Assembly (NCBI GenBank): GCA_029945445.1
Contig: JAQSCO010000009.1
Span: 62,001-126,000, forward strand
Source: Lacunisphaera sp.
Lineage (GTDB): Bacteria > Verrucomicrobiota > Verrucomicrobiia > Opitutales > Opitutaceae
DNA length: 64,000 bases
Direction: 5' to 3'
The position numbers and the translations under genes were made by a program. The notes beneath the pieces are model-generated. The model saw nothing but the letters and a program-made list of their open reading frames with translations. It did no database searches and was not told the origin of the DNA. Shown piece by piece: positions 1 through 8,627 of the stretch; positions within the stretch are counted from its first letter, which is position 1, and every line of letters begins with the position of its first letter.

Positions 1-896
<896 letters not shown>

Positions 897-914
897 GGCG
901 GCGCAACGCCGTCC

Positions 915-1011
915 AGTAGCGAGGAGTGATTAGCGAGTAGCGAGCATCCAACTGCTCCTACTCGCTTTCCTTTTTCCGACTACGCGCTACGCGCTACTCA
1001 CTACCCGCTAC
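915..1011. repeat. inverted word-array element between gap and pgk
   Basis: The left arm contains several copies of the word TAGCGAG/AGTAGCGAG (915-953). The right arm contains the complementary words CTCGCT, CGCTAC and CCGCTAC (about 960-1011). The halves can fold into an imperfect long hairpin. A near relative sits in the next intergenic gap (2276-2360). Function unknown; it could act as a processing or attenuation hairpin inside the operon, or be a selfish repeat. Confidence 0.7.
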
Positions 1012-1023
1012 TTTCTTCCTCCC

Positions 1024-2268
1024 ATGCCTAAATTCAAAACCATCCGCGACCTCGACCTCGCCGGCCGGCGCGTGCTTATCCGCGTCGACTTCAACGTCCC
1101 GCAGGACAAGGCGACCGGCGCCATCACGAACAACCAGCGCATCGTCGCCGCGCTGCCGACCATCAAATACGCCCTGGAAAAGGGCGCGTCGGTCGTGCTC
1201 ATGTCACACCTCGGCCGGCCCGACGGCCAGAAGCTCGCCAAGTTCTCGCTCCAGCCCGTGGCAGTTGAACTCGAGAAGCTGCTCGGCCAGCCCGTGAAGT
1301 TTCTCGACGACTGCGTCGGTCCGGCGGTCGAGGCCGCTTGCGCCAAGCTCGCGCCCGGCACCGTCGTGCTGCTCGAGAATCTCCGCTTTCACATCGAGGA
1401 GGAGGGCAAGGTGAAGCTGGAGGACGGCACCGCGAAGAAGGCCGATCCGGCGGCCGTCGCGGCCTTCCGCGCGTCGCTGACGAAGCTCGGCGACGTGTTC
1501 GTGAACGACGCCTTTGGCACCGCGCACCGCGCGCACAGCTCGATGGTCGGCGTCTCGCTGCCGTTGAAGGCCGCCGGTTTCCTGATGGAGGCCGAGCTCA
1601 AGGCGTTCGCCGCGGTGCTCGACCACCCGTCGCGCCCGCTGCTCGCCATCCTCGGCGGCGCCAAGATCGCCGACAAGATCCCGCTCATCAAGAACCTCAT
1701 CGAGAAGGCCGACGAGATCATCATCGGCGGCGGCATGGCGTTCACCTTCAAGAAGGTCACCCAAGGCATGGAGATCGGCACCAGCCTCTTCGACGCCGAG
1801 GGCGCCAAGCTCGTGCCGGAACTCGTCGCGAAGGCGCAGGCCCGCGGCGTGAAGCTCATCCTGCCCGTCGACTATGTCGTGGCCGACAAGTTCGACGCCA
1901 ACGCCAACACCCGCACCGCGACTGACGCCTCCGGCATTCCCGCCGGCTGGATGGGCCTGGACGGCGGGCCGCTGTCCATTGGGCTTTACGGCGCGGCAAT
2001 TGGCCGCGCCAAGACCATCATCTGGAACGGCCCGTCGGGCGTGTTCGAGTTCGAGCAATTCGCCGGCTCCACCAAGGCCATGGCGGCCGCGGTGGCCGAG
2101 GCCACGGCCAAGGGCGCGATCACGGTCATCGGCGGTGGCGACACGGCGACGGCGGCCAAGAAGTTCAAGATAACCGACAAGGTCACGCATTGCTCCACCG
2201 GCGGCGGCGCGAGCCTCGAGTTCCTGGAGGGCAAGGTGCTGCCCGGCGTGGCGTTCCTGGAGGCCTGA
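1024..2268 (+). CDS. pgk: phosphoglycerate kinase
   Basis: Transfers the acyl phosphate of 1,3-bisphosphoglycerate to ADP, giving ATP and 3-phosphoglycerate. 414 residues, usual for a bacterial PGK. N-terminal [14 protein letters not shown] and MSHLGRPDG are the substrate-binding signatures; [16 protein letters not shown] and [10 protein letters not shown] lie mid-protein; [12 protein letters not shown] near residue 375 is the nucleotide-phosphate loop. The ATG at 1024 directly precedes the conserved N-terminus ([20 protein letters not shown]). The leader CTTTCTTCCTCCC is pyrimidine-rich with no Shine-Dalgarno. It lies between gap and tpiA. Confidence 0.98.
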   Translation: MPKFKTIRDLDLAGRRVLIRVDFNVPQDKATGAITNNQRIVAALPTIKYALEKGASVVLMSHLGRPDGQKLAKFSLQPVAVELEKLLGQPVKFLDDCVGPAVEAACAKLAPGTVVLLENLRFHIEEEGKVKLEDGTAKKADPAAVAAFRASLTKLGDVFVNDAFGTAHRAHSSMVGVSLPLKAAGFLMEAELKAFAAVLDHPSRPLLAILGGAKIADKIPLIKNLIEKADEIIIGGGMAFTFKKVTQGMEIGTSLFDAEGAKLVPELVAKAQARGVKLILPVDYVVADKFDANANTRTATDASGIPAGWMGLDGGPLSIGLYGAAIGRAKTIIWNGPSGVFEFEQFAGSTKAMAAAVAEATAKGAITVIGGGDTATAAKKFKITDKVTHCSTGGGASLEFLEGKVLPGVAFLEA

Positions 2269-2275
2269 CGGCCTC

Positions 2276-2360
2276 AGTAGCGAGTATTGAGCAGCGAGTA
2301 GCGAGCATCCGGCTTCGCCCCTGTTTTTCTACTCGCTACCCACTACCCGCTACCCACTAC
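2276..2360. repeat. inverted word-array element between pgk and tpiA
   Basis: The left arm carries AGTAGCGAG and CAGCGAGTAGCGAGCATCC (2276-2310). The right arm carries CTACTCGCTACC, CACTACCCGCTAC and CCACTAC (2330-2360). It shares GAGTAGCGAGCATCC exactly with the gap-pgk element and has the same inverted layout, so the two are copies of one element type. Confidence 0.7.
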
Positions 2361-2369
2361 TTTATTCCC

Positions 2370-3137
2370 ATGATCCGCAAGAAAGTCATCGCTGGTAACT
2401 GGAAGATGAACAAGACCGCCACCGACGGCGTCACGCTCGCCAAGGACATCGCCGCCGAGATCGGCCGGGAGACCGGCGTGGACGTCGTGCTCTGCCCGCC
2501 GTTCACGGCGCTCGCGAGCGTCGCGCATGCACTGGAGGGCCAGTCGATCAAGCTCGGCGCCCAGAACATGCACCCGGAGAAGAACGGCGCCTTCACCGGC
2601 GAGGTTTCCGCGGAGATGCTGCGCACGCTCTACGTCACGCACGTCATCCTCGGCCACAGCGAGCGCCGCACGTATTTCGCGGAGACGGACGCCTTCATCA
2701 ACAAGAAGGTTCTCTCGGCCCTGGCCAACCAGCTCAAGCCCATCCTGTGCGTGGGCGAGACCCTCGCCGAGCGCGAGGCCGGCGCGACACTCGCGGTCGT
2801 GCAGCGCCACGTCGAGGGCGGGCTGGCCGGCGTGACCAAGGAGCAGATCACCACCGTCATCATCGCCTACGAGCCGGTCTGGGCGATCGGCACCGGCAAG
2901 GTCGCGACCACGGAGCAGGCGCAGGAAGTGCACGCCTACATCCGCGACCTGCTGACCAAGCTCTACGGCGCGGCGCTCGCGCAGAAGGTCCGCATCCTCT
3001 ACGGCGGCTCGATGAAGCCGGCCAACGCCCCCGAGCTGCTCGCGCAAAAGGACATCGACGGCGGCCTGATCGGCGGCGCGTCGCTCGAGGCGCGCTCGTT
3101 CATCGAGCTCGTCAAGGCGGCTGACGCGGCGAAGTAA
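2370..3137 (+). CDS. tpiA: triosephosphate isomerase
   Basis: Interconverts dihydroxyacetone phosphate and glyceraldehyde 3-phosphate. 255 residues, standard length. GNWKMNK (9-15) holds the active-site Asn/Lys, LGHSERR (about 94) the electrophilic His, AYEPVWAIGTG (165-175) the catalytic Glu, and YGGSMKPANA the phosphate grip. The frame is open upstream to 2190, but that stretch is the pgk tail and a repeat read out of frame; ATG 2370 gives the canonical MIRKKVIAGNWKMNK start. Third gene of the glycolytic run. Confidence 0.98.
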   Translation: MIRKKVIAGNWKMNKTATDGVTLAKDIAAEIGRETGVDVVLCPPFTALASVAHALEGQSIKLGAQNMHPEKNGAFTGEVSAEMLRTLYVTHVILGHSERRTYFAETDAFINKKVLSALANQLKPILCVGETLAEREAGATLAVVQRHVEGGLAGVTKEQITTVIIAYEPVWAIGTGKVATTEQAQEVHAYIRDLLTKLYGAALAQKVRILYGGSMKPANAPELLAQKDIDGGLIGGASLEARSFIELVKAADAAK

Positions 3138-3160
3138 ACGGGTCGGGCGGCGAGTCCGGG

Positions 3161-3187
3161 TAGGGGCGCAGCAAGACTGCGCCCCTG
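3161..3187. repeat. GTAGGGGCG-type hairpin after tpiA
   Basis: Perfect 10-bp inverted repeat AGGGGCGCAG / CTGCGCCCCT with a 5-base loop, 25 bases after the tpiA stop. No uridine run follows (GTAAATT), so it is not a classic intrinsic terminator, though it may stabilise the 3' end. The AGGGGCG core recurs at 14231 and 23723. Confidence 0.75.
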
Positions 3188-3274
3188 TAAATTCCGTCAT
3201 GACGCCCGCTGGGTTATTATTTTCGCGCATGCGGGCTTGCCCAATTGGAAACTCCTTGCGTTAGATGTCGGCCG

Positions 3275-4255
3275 ATGCGGCGCGCCCTTGGCATTCTCAT
3301 TTTTCCCCTGTTGGGCGCGGGCGGGGCGTTGCGCGCGGAATTCCTGTTCACCGCGCCGGACTGGGCGATTGAGGTGAAGTTCGCCGCCCAGCCAAAGGCT
3401 GACGTCGTCCTCTCGCCGTCGCCCCAGGGCGAAGTGAAGGCCAGCCGCTACTTCTACGAGCCGCCGGGCGAGCATTACCTGCTCATCAAGTTTTCCTACC
3501 CGATGGCCATGATGCCCGGCGAGGAGACGGGCGTCTACGACCGGTCCATGGTCGACCTGACCCGCTCGCGGCCCGGCCAGGTCAAGGCGCGGGACCTCTA
3601 CCACCTCGGCCCCTACGAGGGCCAGCGGGTGGTGATCGCGCAGCCGCGCGAGAAGTCGACGCGCGAGCTGCGGATGATCGTCATCGGCTCCTCGCTTTAC
3701 GTGTGCAGCGCCGAGTGGCCCGTCAACAGCGCGGCCGGCGCGGAGCACGCCGAGGCTTTCTTCGGCAGTTTCCGGCTGCGGTCCGATTACACCGACCAGC
3801 GCGTGGTCGAGGACCGCGAGCGTTTTCGCGAAGTCGGGCTGGGCAACCTCAAGCTGCGCTACGACGCCACCCGCTGGTATCGCGACCCGGCCGACGCGGA
3901 GCCGGGCATTTTCAACTTCCTGCGCACCGATCAGCACGCCGAGGCGCAGTTCATCTGCGAGGAGCACCCGATGGAGGACGCCGACATCGAGAAGGCCGTG
4001 CTCACCACCGCCCGCGAGGGCGCGGAGAGCGTCAGCGTGAAAAAGCGCGGCAAGAAGCTGCGCGGCACAATTTCGGTGCTCGAGCTGGAGTTCACGGCGC
4101 GCGTGGAGAACGTCACCTACGTGAACCACGGCTATTTCTACAGCGGCCCCGAGGGCGCGGTGCAGCTGCGCGGCTGGGCGAAGGACCAGGATTACCGCGA
4201 CGTGACGGGCGACATCAGCGAGCTGCTGGACGGGCTGGCGATCAACGCGAAGTAG
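3275..4255 (+). CDS. secreted hypothetical protein
   Basis: 326 residues; family not recognised. It begins with a Sec-type signal peptide (MRRALGILIFPLLGAGGALRA, AxA-like cleavage), so the mature protein is probably periplasmic. The mature part is soluble and rather charged, without cysteine pairs or a motif I can name. The open frame extends upstream to a TTG at 3245, but ATG 3275 places the signal peptide at the N-terminus. It stands alone after the tpiA hairpin and converges with ispA 18 bases downstream. Confidence 0.75.
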   Translation: MRRALGILIFPLLGAGGALRAEFLFTAPDWAIEVKFAAQPKADVVLSPSPQGEVKASRYFYEPPGEHYLLIKFSYPMAMMPGEETGVYDRSMVDLTRSRPGQVKARDLYHLGPYEGQRVVIAQPREKSTRELRMIVIGSSLYVCSAEWPVNSAAGAEHAEAFFGSFRLRSDYTDQRVVEDRERFREVGLGNLKLRYDATRWYRDPADAEPGIFNFLRTDQHAEAQFICEEHPMEDADIEKAVLTTAREGAESVSVKKRGKKLRGTISVLELEFTARVENVTYVNHGYFYSGPEGAVQLRGWAKDQDYRDVTGDISELLDGLAINAK

Positions 4256-4273
4256 GCGGCGCGAGCGGGCGGC

Positions 4274-5155
4274 TCACTTGTTCCGCCCCGCCATGGATTG
4301 CACCAAGGCGATCAGAAAGGTGGTGTGGCCGGGCAATCGGCCAATCGCGGCGAGGGCGGCGGCCGAATGTTCGCGGGCGAATTTCCGCGAGGCGTCGAGG
4401 CCATGGAGTTTCACGAAGGTGGTCTTGCCGGCCCGGGCGTCCTTGCCGGCGGTCTTGCCGAGCGTCGCCGTGTCGGCGGTGGCGTCGAGGATGTCGTCCA
4501 CGATCTGGAACGCCAGGCCGAGGTGCCGACCGGCGTCGCGCAAGGTGGCGAGCTGGGGTTCGGTCGCCCCGCCGCAGAGTCCGCCCGCGACGAGCGTGGC
4601 GGTGAGCATCGCGGCGGTCTTGTTGAGGTGGATGAATTCCAAGTCATCGGCGGTGGCGTCGGCTTTTTTCTCGGCCAGCAGGTCCTCCATCTGCCCGCCG
4701 ATGAGCTGCTCGCTGCCGGCGGCGTCCGCCAGGGTGCGGGTCAGCGCGGTGCAGAGTGCCGGTTGGCCGGCGTAGTGACGGGCGACGAGCTGGAAGGCGA
4801 GGGTGAGCAGCGCATCGCCGGCGAGGAGGGCAGTGGCTTCGTCAAACTGCTTGTGCGCGGTCGGCCGGCCGCGGCGGAGGTCGTCGTTGTCCATGCACGG
4901 CAGGTCGTCATGGATCAGCGAATAGGTGTGGATGCACTCGAGCGCCACGGCCGCGGGGAGGGCATCGGTTTTGCTGCCGAGCGCTTCCGCCGTGGCGAGC
5001 ACCAGCACGGGGCGGAGGCGCTTGCCGCCGGCCTGGAGGGAGTAGCGCATCGCGGTGTGAAGACGCGCGGGCCGGGTGCCGGCGGGCGGGGCCAATTCAT
5101 CCAGCCCGCGTTCCACGCGCTGCCGGTATTGCTCGAATTGGACATCAAAATCCAT
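4274..5155 (-). CDS. ispA: polyprenyl diphosphate synthase (FPP/GPP synthase type)
   Basis: Condenses isopentenyl diphosphate with allylic diphosphates to make short-chain prenyl diphosphates, precursors of quinones and bactoprenol. 293 residues. GGKRLRPVL is the substrate-binding segment; IHDDLPCMDNDDLRRGRPT holds the first aspartate-rich motif and QIVDDILD the second; GGQMEDLL and KTAAM also match the family. Start ATG at 5155 gives MDFDVQFEQYRQRVERGL. The minus frame stays open far upstream, but that is a GC-driven shadow of the plus-strand genes. Product chain length (C10/C15 or longer) cannot be decided by eye. Confidence 0.93.
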   Translation of the reverse strand: MDFDVQFEQYRQRVERGLDELAPPAGTRPARLHTAMRYSLQAGGKRLRPVLVLATAEALGSKTDALPAAVALECIHTYSLIHDDLPCMDNDDLRRGRPTAHKQFDEATALLAGDALLTLAFQLVARHYAGQPALCTALTRTLADAAGSEQLIGGQMEDLLAEKKADATADDLEFIHLNKTAAMLTATLVAGGLCGGATEPQLATLRDAGRHLGLAFQIVDDILDATADTATLGKTAGKDARAGKTTFVKLHGLDASRKFAREHSAAALAAIGRLPGHTTFLIALVQSMAGRNK

Positions 5156-5272
5156 CGGGCGCCAAGGTCGGGCGGGTCGGGCGGGTTGGCAAACGGATTC
5201 CGCCCCGCGGCCGGCCAAGAACAGACTCGCCAAGCCGCTCCGGCCGAACCATATCTGGACGCACTTTCCCGC

Positions 5273-5539
5273 ATGCCCACCTACGAATACGTCTGCACCA
5301 AATGCGGCCATGAAATGGAAGCCTTCCAGTCCATGAAGGACGAGCCGCTCACGCGCTGCCCGGCCTGCCGGAAAGCCGCGCTCAAGCGCAAGGTCGGCGG
5401 CGGAGCAGGGTTGATTTTCAAGGGCACGGGCTTCTATATCACCGACTACAAGAAGAAATCCGGCACTCCCGACGGCGCCAAGGCGCCGGCGAAAACTCCC
5501 CCAACCAAGCCCGCGGCTCCCGCCGCCGCGGCGAAATAA
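5273..5539 (+). CDS. FmdB-family zinc ribbon protein
   Basis: 88 residues. The N-terminus MPTYEYVCTKCGHEME with a second CPAC (CxxC...CxxC) is the putative regulatory FmdB zinc ribbon. It is followed by GLIFKGTGFYITDYKKK, also typical, and a low-complexity Ala/Pro/Lys tail. Cellular role is unclear for the family. Divergent from ispA across 117 bases and followed 12 bases later by a membrane-protein gene that also carries an Ala/Pro/Lys tract. Confidence 0.88.
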   Translation: MPTYEYVCTKCGHEMEAFQSMKDEPLTRCPACRKAALKRKVGGGAGLIFKGTGFYITDYKKKSGTPDGAKAPAKTPPTKPAAPAAAAK

Positions 5540-5551
5540 CCATCCTCCGCC

Positions 5552-6304
5552 ATGGCTGACAAGAAAATCGATAAAGCGCTCTATGGTCCCAGTGTCACCG
5601 AAGTCGCCCTCGGCGCCATCCTCGGCCTGCTCCTCGGCGTGCTCGTGGCCTGCGTTTACCTCGTGTTCAGGCCCGTGTCGCTGGTGCAGACACTGCCGAA
5701 GGAACCGTTGCGTAGCGTCGTGTATTACATCCCCGGCAAGGAGGGCAGCGCGAAGAGCAAGGGCTGGCAGGCGAAGCAGAAGCAATTTCTTGCGGGCACC
5801 TCGGTCGCGGTGGTCGAGGAAGAGTTGAACGCGTGGTCGACCTCCTCGGGCACCGCGGCCCCCGCCGCCTCCGCCGCCAAGCCCGCGCCGAAGGCTCCCG
5901 CCCCCGCCGCCAAGCCGAAGCCCGCCGCCAAGCCCGCCGAGGAAAAGGCGGAGGAGAGCAAGCCCGTGCAGGACGGATTCATCATCCCGTATGCGGCGAA
6001 TTTCCGCGTGGTCGACGACAAGCTGCAGATCGGCCTGAAGTGCACGCTGAACTGGTATGGCCTGACCTACGACACCACGGTGGTCGCGACCGGCGGGTTC
6101 GGCAAGTCGGGCGATCAGGTCGTGTTCGTCCCCGAGCTGGTCTATCTCGGCTCCTGCCCGCTGCATTTGCTGCCTTCGCTGCCGGGCATGCTGGTCTCCC
6201 ACATCATCGCCAAGGAGAAGGTGTCGGACGAGGTGCGCACGGCCTGGACCAAGCTCACCGCGGTGACCATCGAGGGCGGCGCGGTCAAGCTCACCGTGCA
6301 GTAA
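5552..6304 (+). CDS. hypothetical single-pass membrane protein with Ala/Pro/Lys linker
   Basis: 250 residues, family not recognised. One transmembrane segment near residues 18-42 (GAILGLLLGVLVACVYLVF), then a short domain, then a linker around residues 100-135 made almost only of Ala, Pro and Lys, then a C-terminal domain of about 110 residues. The linker suggests an inner-membrane anchor with a periplasmic or cytoplasmic domain on a flexible tether. It lies between the FmdB ribbon gene and murJ (24-base gap), so a cell-envelope role is possible, but this is inference from position only. Confidence 0.75.
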   Translation: MADKKIDKALYGPSVTEVALGAILGLLLGVLVACVYLVFRPVSLVQTLPKEPLRSVVYYIPGKEGSAKSKGWQAKQKQFLAGTSVAVVEEELNAWSTSSGTAAPAASAAKPAPKAPAPAAKPKPAAKPAEEKAEESKPVQDGFIIPYAANFRVVDDKLQIGLKCTLNWYGLTYDTTVVATGGFGKSGDQVVFVPELVYLGSCPLHLLPSLPGMLVSHIIAKEKVSDEVRTAWTKLTAVTIEGGAVKLTVQ

Positions 6305-6328
6305 GGCGCGGCGTTTTCCCGCCGCGCC

Positions 6329-7918
6329 GTGTCGAAGCACCTGAAAAACATCAGCGTCGTCGCCACGGCCACGGTCGTGTCGCGCGTGCTGGGGCTGGTG
6401 CGCGAGATCCTGATCGCCGCCGTGTTCGGGACCGGCGTGCTCGCCTCGGCCTTTGTCTCTGCGTTCACACTGCCGAACCTGTTCCGCCGGCTGCTCGGCG
6501 AGGGCGCGCTCACCGCGGCCTTCGTGCCGACGATGTCGCACGAACTGGAGCACAAGTCGCACGCCGGGGCCTTCGACCTCGTCACCAAGGTCGCGAGCTG
6601 GCTGTTCGTCATCACCGTGGGGCTCGTCGCGGTGGCGATGCTGGTCTTCGCCAACGCCGCCGCCCTCCTGCGCCTGGCAGGCAACTTCGGCCTGGAGCCG
6701 GACGCGGTGCAGCGGCTGCTGCTGGGCGCCGACCTGGCGGTCATCCTCTTTCCCTACATGGTGTTCGTCTGCCTCGCGGCGGCGTTCAGTGCGGCGTGCC
6801 AGGTGCTGGGCCGGTTCACCGAGCCGGCGCTGTCGCCGATCTGGCTGAACTTCGCGATCATTGGCGCGCTCGGGCTGGGCGGCTGGCTGGCCTGGGGTAA
6901 TGCCTCCCGGATGAACCTCCTCTGCGTCGGCGTCCTCGTGGGCGGCTTCCTGCAGATGGCCGTCCCCGCGACTGTGCTCTGGAAGCAGGGCTGGCGACCC
7001 CGCCTCGACCTGCGGCCGGACGAGCGCGTGAGCGAGATCGTCCGGCTCATGGCGCCGACAGTCATCGGCTCGGCCATCTACCTCATCAACATCTCCGTCT
7101 CGCGACTGATCGGCCTCTCGCTCAACGACCACGCGGTCTCGGTGCTGAACCTGGCGACGCGCGTGATGGAGCTGCCCATCGGCGTCTTCGCGGCGGCGAT
7201 CGCGACGGTGATCTTCCCGCTCATCTCGCGCCACGCGGCGCGCTCGGACTGGGCGGCGCTCGGCGAGGACTACCACAAGGGCCTGCGGTTGGTGATGATC
7301 ATCAATGTGCCTGCGGCCCTCGGCCTCGCGCTCCTCAGCGAACCGATCACCCGGCTGCTTTTCCAACGCGGCGCATTTCATGCCGCCGACACGATGCTGA
7401 TGACGCCCATCCTGGCGGTCTATGCCCTCGGCCTCCCGTTCCTTTCGTTCACCATGCTGGCGCTGCGCGGGTTCTATGCGCTCAAGGACACCGCGACGCC
7501 GGTACGGGCCGCCGGCCTCAGCTTTGTCGTCAACCTCGTGCTCAGCATCGTGCTCATGCACTGGTTCTCGACCGTCGGCCTGGCAGTCGCGAGCAACCTC
7601 GCGGTGCTGGCGCAGGCGTGGTTCCTGCAGACCCGGCTCTCGCGCAAGCAGCCGGCCCTTGGTTTTACGCCGCTGCTGCCGAGCCTGGGGAAAATCCTCC
7701 TCGCCAGCGTGCTGATGGGCGCCGTGGTCTGGGGCGGGACGTATTTCACCGGCCAGCTGGCGCTTTCGCCCAAGGCCCGCGACCTCATCATGGTGGCGGG
7801 GCTCATCCCGGCCGCGTGCGCCGTCTATGGCGCGCTGCTCTGGACGCTGAAGATCGAGGGTCGCGAGGAAGTCGCCGCCTTGCTCGGCCAGCTCCGGGCC
7901 AAACTGCAACGTTCATGA
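6329..7918 (+). CDS. murJ: lipid II flippase MurJ
   Basis: Integral membrane flippase that moves the peptidoglycan precursor lipid II across the inner membrane. 529 residues with about 14 hydrophobic segments. The N-terminus SVVATATVVSRVLGLVREIL, then FRRLLGEGALTAAFVP, is the MurJ/MviN signature. Later hallmarks are RLIGLSLNDHAVSVLNLATRVMELP and LPFLSFTMLALRGFYALKDT. The start is GTG at 6329, giving MSKHLKNISV. The stop overlaps the next start (ATGA), so translation is coupled to the acetyltransferase. Confidence 0.95.
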   Translation: MSKHLKNISVVATATVVSRVLGLVREILIAAVFGTGVLASAFVSAFTLPNLFRRLLGEGALTAAFVPTMSHELEHKSHAGAFDLVTKVASWLFVITVGLVAVAMLVFANAAALLRLAGNFGLEPDAVQRLLLGADLAVILFPYMVFVCLAAAFSAACQVLGRFTEPALSPIWLNFAIIGALGLGGWLAWGNASRMNLLCVGVLVGGFLQMAVPATVLWKQGWRPRLDLRPDERVSEIVRLMAPTVIGSAIYLINISVSRLIGLSLNDHAVSVLNLATRVMELPIGVFAAAIATVIFPLISRHAARSDWAALGEDYHKGLRLVMIINVPAALGLALLSEPITRLLFQRGAFHAADTMLMTPILAVYALGLPFLSFTMLALRGFYALKDTATPVRAAGLSFVVNLVLSIVLMHWFSTVGLAVASNLAVLAQAWFLQTRLSRKQPALGFTPLLPSLGKILLASVLMGAVVWGGTYFTGQLALSPKARDLIMVAGLIPAACAVYGALLWTLKIEGREEVAALLGQLRAKLQRS

Positions 7919-8205
7919 GCACGCCAAGCGACATTATCGTGGCCCACAACGCCGGCGCGCATCGCTACGAGGCCCTGGTGGACGGGCACCTGTCCATCTG
8001 CGCATACGAGACCGAGGGCGACCGGATGATTTTCACGCACACCGCGGTGCCGCCGGAACTGCGCGGTCGCGGCGTCGCCGAGCAACTCGTGCGGGCCGCG
8101 CTGGCGGACGCGCGCACGGCGGGGCACAAGGTCGGGCCCGCCTGTTCCTACGTCGCGAAGTTCATCGAGCGGCACAAGGAGTTTCAGGATTTGCTGGCGG
8201 GGTGA
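7915..8205 (+). CDS. small GNAT-like N-acetyltransferase
   Basis: 96 residues, matching the short YidJ/Gcn5-related family. It has MIFTHTAVPPELRGRGVAEQLVRAAL, with RGRGVAEQL as the acetyl-CoA binding P-loop, and ends CSYVAKFIERHKEFQDLL, the usual C-terminus. Substrate unknown. Start ATG 7915 overlaps the murJ stop by four bases; an upstream in-frame extension lies wholly within murJ and is rejected. Confidence 0.88.
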   Translation: MSTPSDIIVAHNAGAHRYEALVDGHLSICAYETEGDRMIFTHTAVPPELRGRGVAEQLVRAALADARTAGHKVGPACSYVAKFIERHKEFQDLLAG

Positions 8206-8207
8206 TT

Positions 8208-8260
8208 TGGCGGGCCCAGCTCCCGCTGGGCCGGGGCCGGCCGGGAGGTCGGCCCTCCAC
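8208..8260. repeat. TTGGAGGGC-family palindromic repeat
   Basis: Begins three bases after the acetyltransferase stop. On the minus strand it reads GGTGGAGGGCCGACCTCCCG and later GGCCCAGCGGGAGCTGGGCC. Internal hairpins are GGCCCAGC/GCTGGGCC and GGCCGACCTCCC/GGGAGGTCGGCC. Related copies follow the stop codons of tsaD, the 37687 glycosyltransferase and the 50900 gene. Confidence 0.65.
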
Positions 8261-8261
8261 C

Positions 8262-8292
8262 AACAAAAAACCCGCAGCTTGCGGCTGCGGGT
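8262..8292 (-). terminator. intrinsic terminator of rpmB
   Basis: On the minus strand, a perfect 9-bp stem ACCCGCAGC / GCTGCGGGT with loop CGCAA is followed by TTTTTTG, starting 19 bases past the rpmB stop. A textbook Rho-independent terminator. Confidence 0.92.
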
Positions 8293-8311
8293 CGGAAGGA
8301 GAGGGGAAAGC

Positions 8312-8542
8312 TCAGGCTTTCTGCACGAGGCCGGCCTTGATGGCCTTGACTGAGACCCACATGCGCTTTGAGCCGCCGTTGGGCAGCTTGACCTTGATCC
8401 ACTGCAGGTTCGGGCGGAAGAGACGGGTGGTGTGCTTCGTCACGTGTGTGCCGATGCCGCCGCTCTTCTTGGACTGACCCTTGCGGTGGATGATTTTGCC
8501 CTTGGTGGGGCGTTTGCCGGTGATAGCGCAAATTCGTGCCAT
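8312..8542 (-). CDS. rpmB: 50S ribosomal protein L28
   Basis: 76 residues. MARICAITGKRPTKG, GIGTHVTKHTTRLFRPNLQ and the basic C-terminus are L28. It lacks the CxxC pairs of zinc-binding L28, so it is the zinc-independent (C-) form. It is a stand-alone transcription unit: its own terminator lies at 8262-8292 and the MidA-like gene is 85 bases upstream. The leader TTTAACTCAAGAAACATC shows no clear Shine-Dalgarno. Confidence 0.97.
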   Translation of the reverse strand: MARICAITGKRPTKGKIIHRKGQSKKSGGIGTHVTKHTTRLFRPNLQWIKVKLPNGGSKRMWVSVKAIKAGLVQKA

Positions 8543-8627
8543 GATGTTTCTTGAGTTAAAGGGTCAGGAGTAAAGGACGGGTCGAACGCTTAGCAAGGGA
8601 AATTTGGAAAACCTCGGCCGCGGTGCT

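Noticed and set aside
915-1011. Possible small CRISPR array
   Set aside because: Words are 6-9 bases with 1-3 base gaps, in inverted rather than direct orientation, without spacers or cas genes.
2190-2369. An in-frame upstream extension of tpiA
   Set aside because: Encoded by the pgk tail and the word-array repeat; ATG 2370 gives the conserved N-terminus.
4274-7909. A 1211-codon minus-strand open frame running from ispA back through the FmdB, membrane-protein and murJ genes
   Set aside because: Only the last 293 codons match a family (prenyl synthase). The remainder is antisense to well supported genes, with a His/Arg/Gly/Asp-rich composition typical of GC-rich shadow frames.
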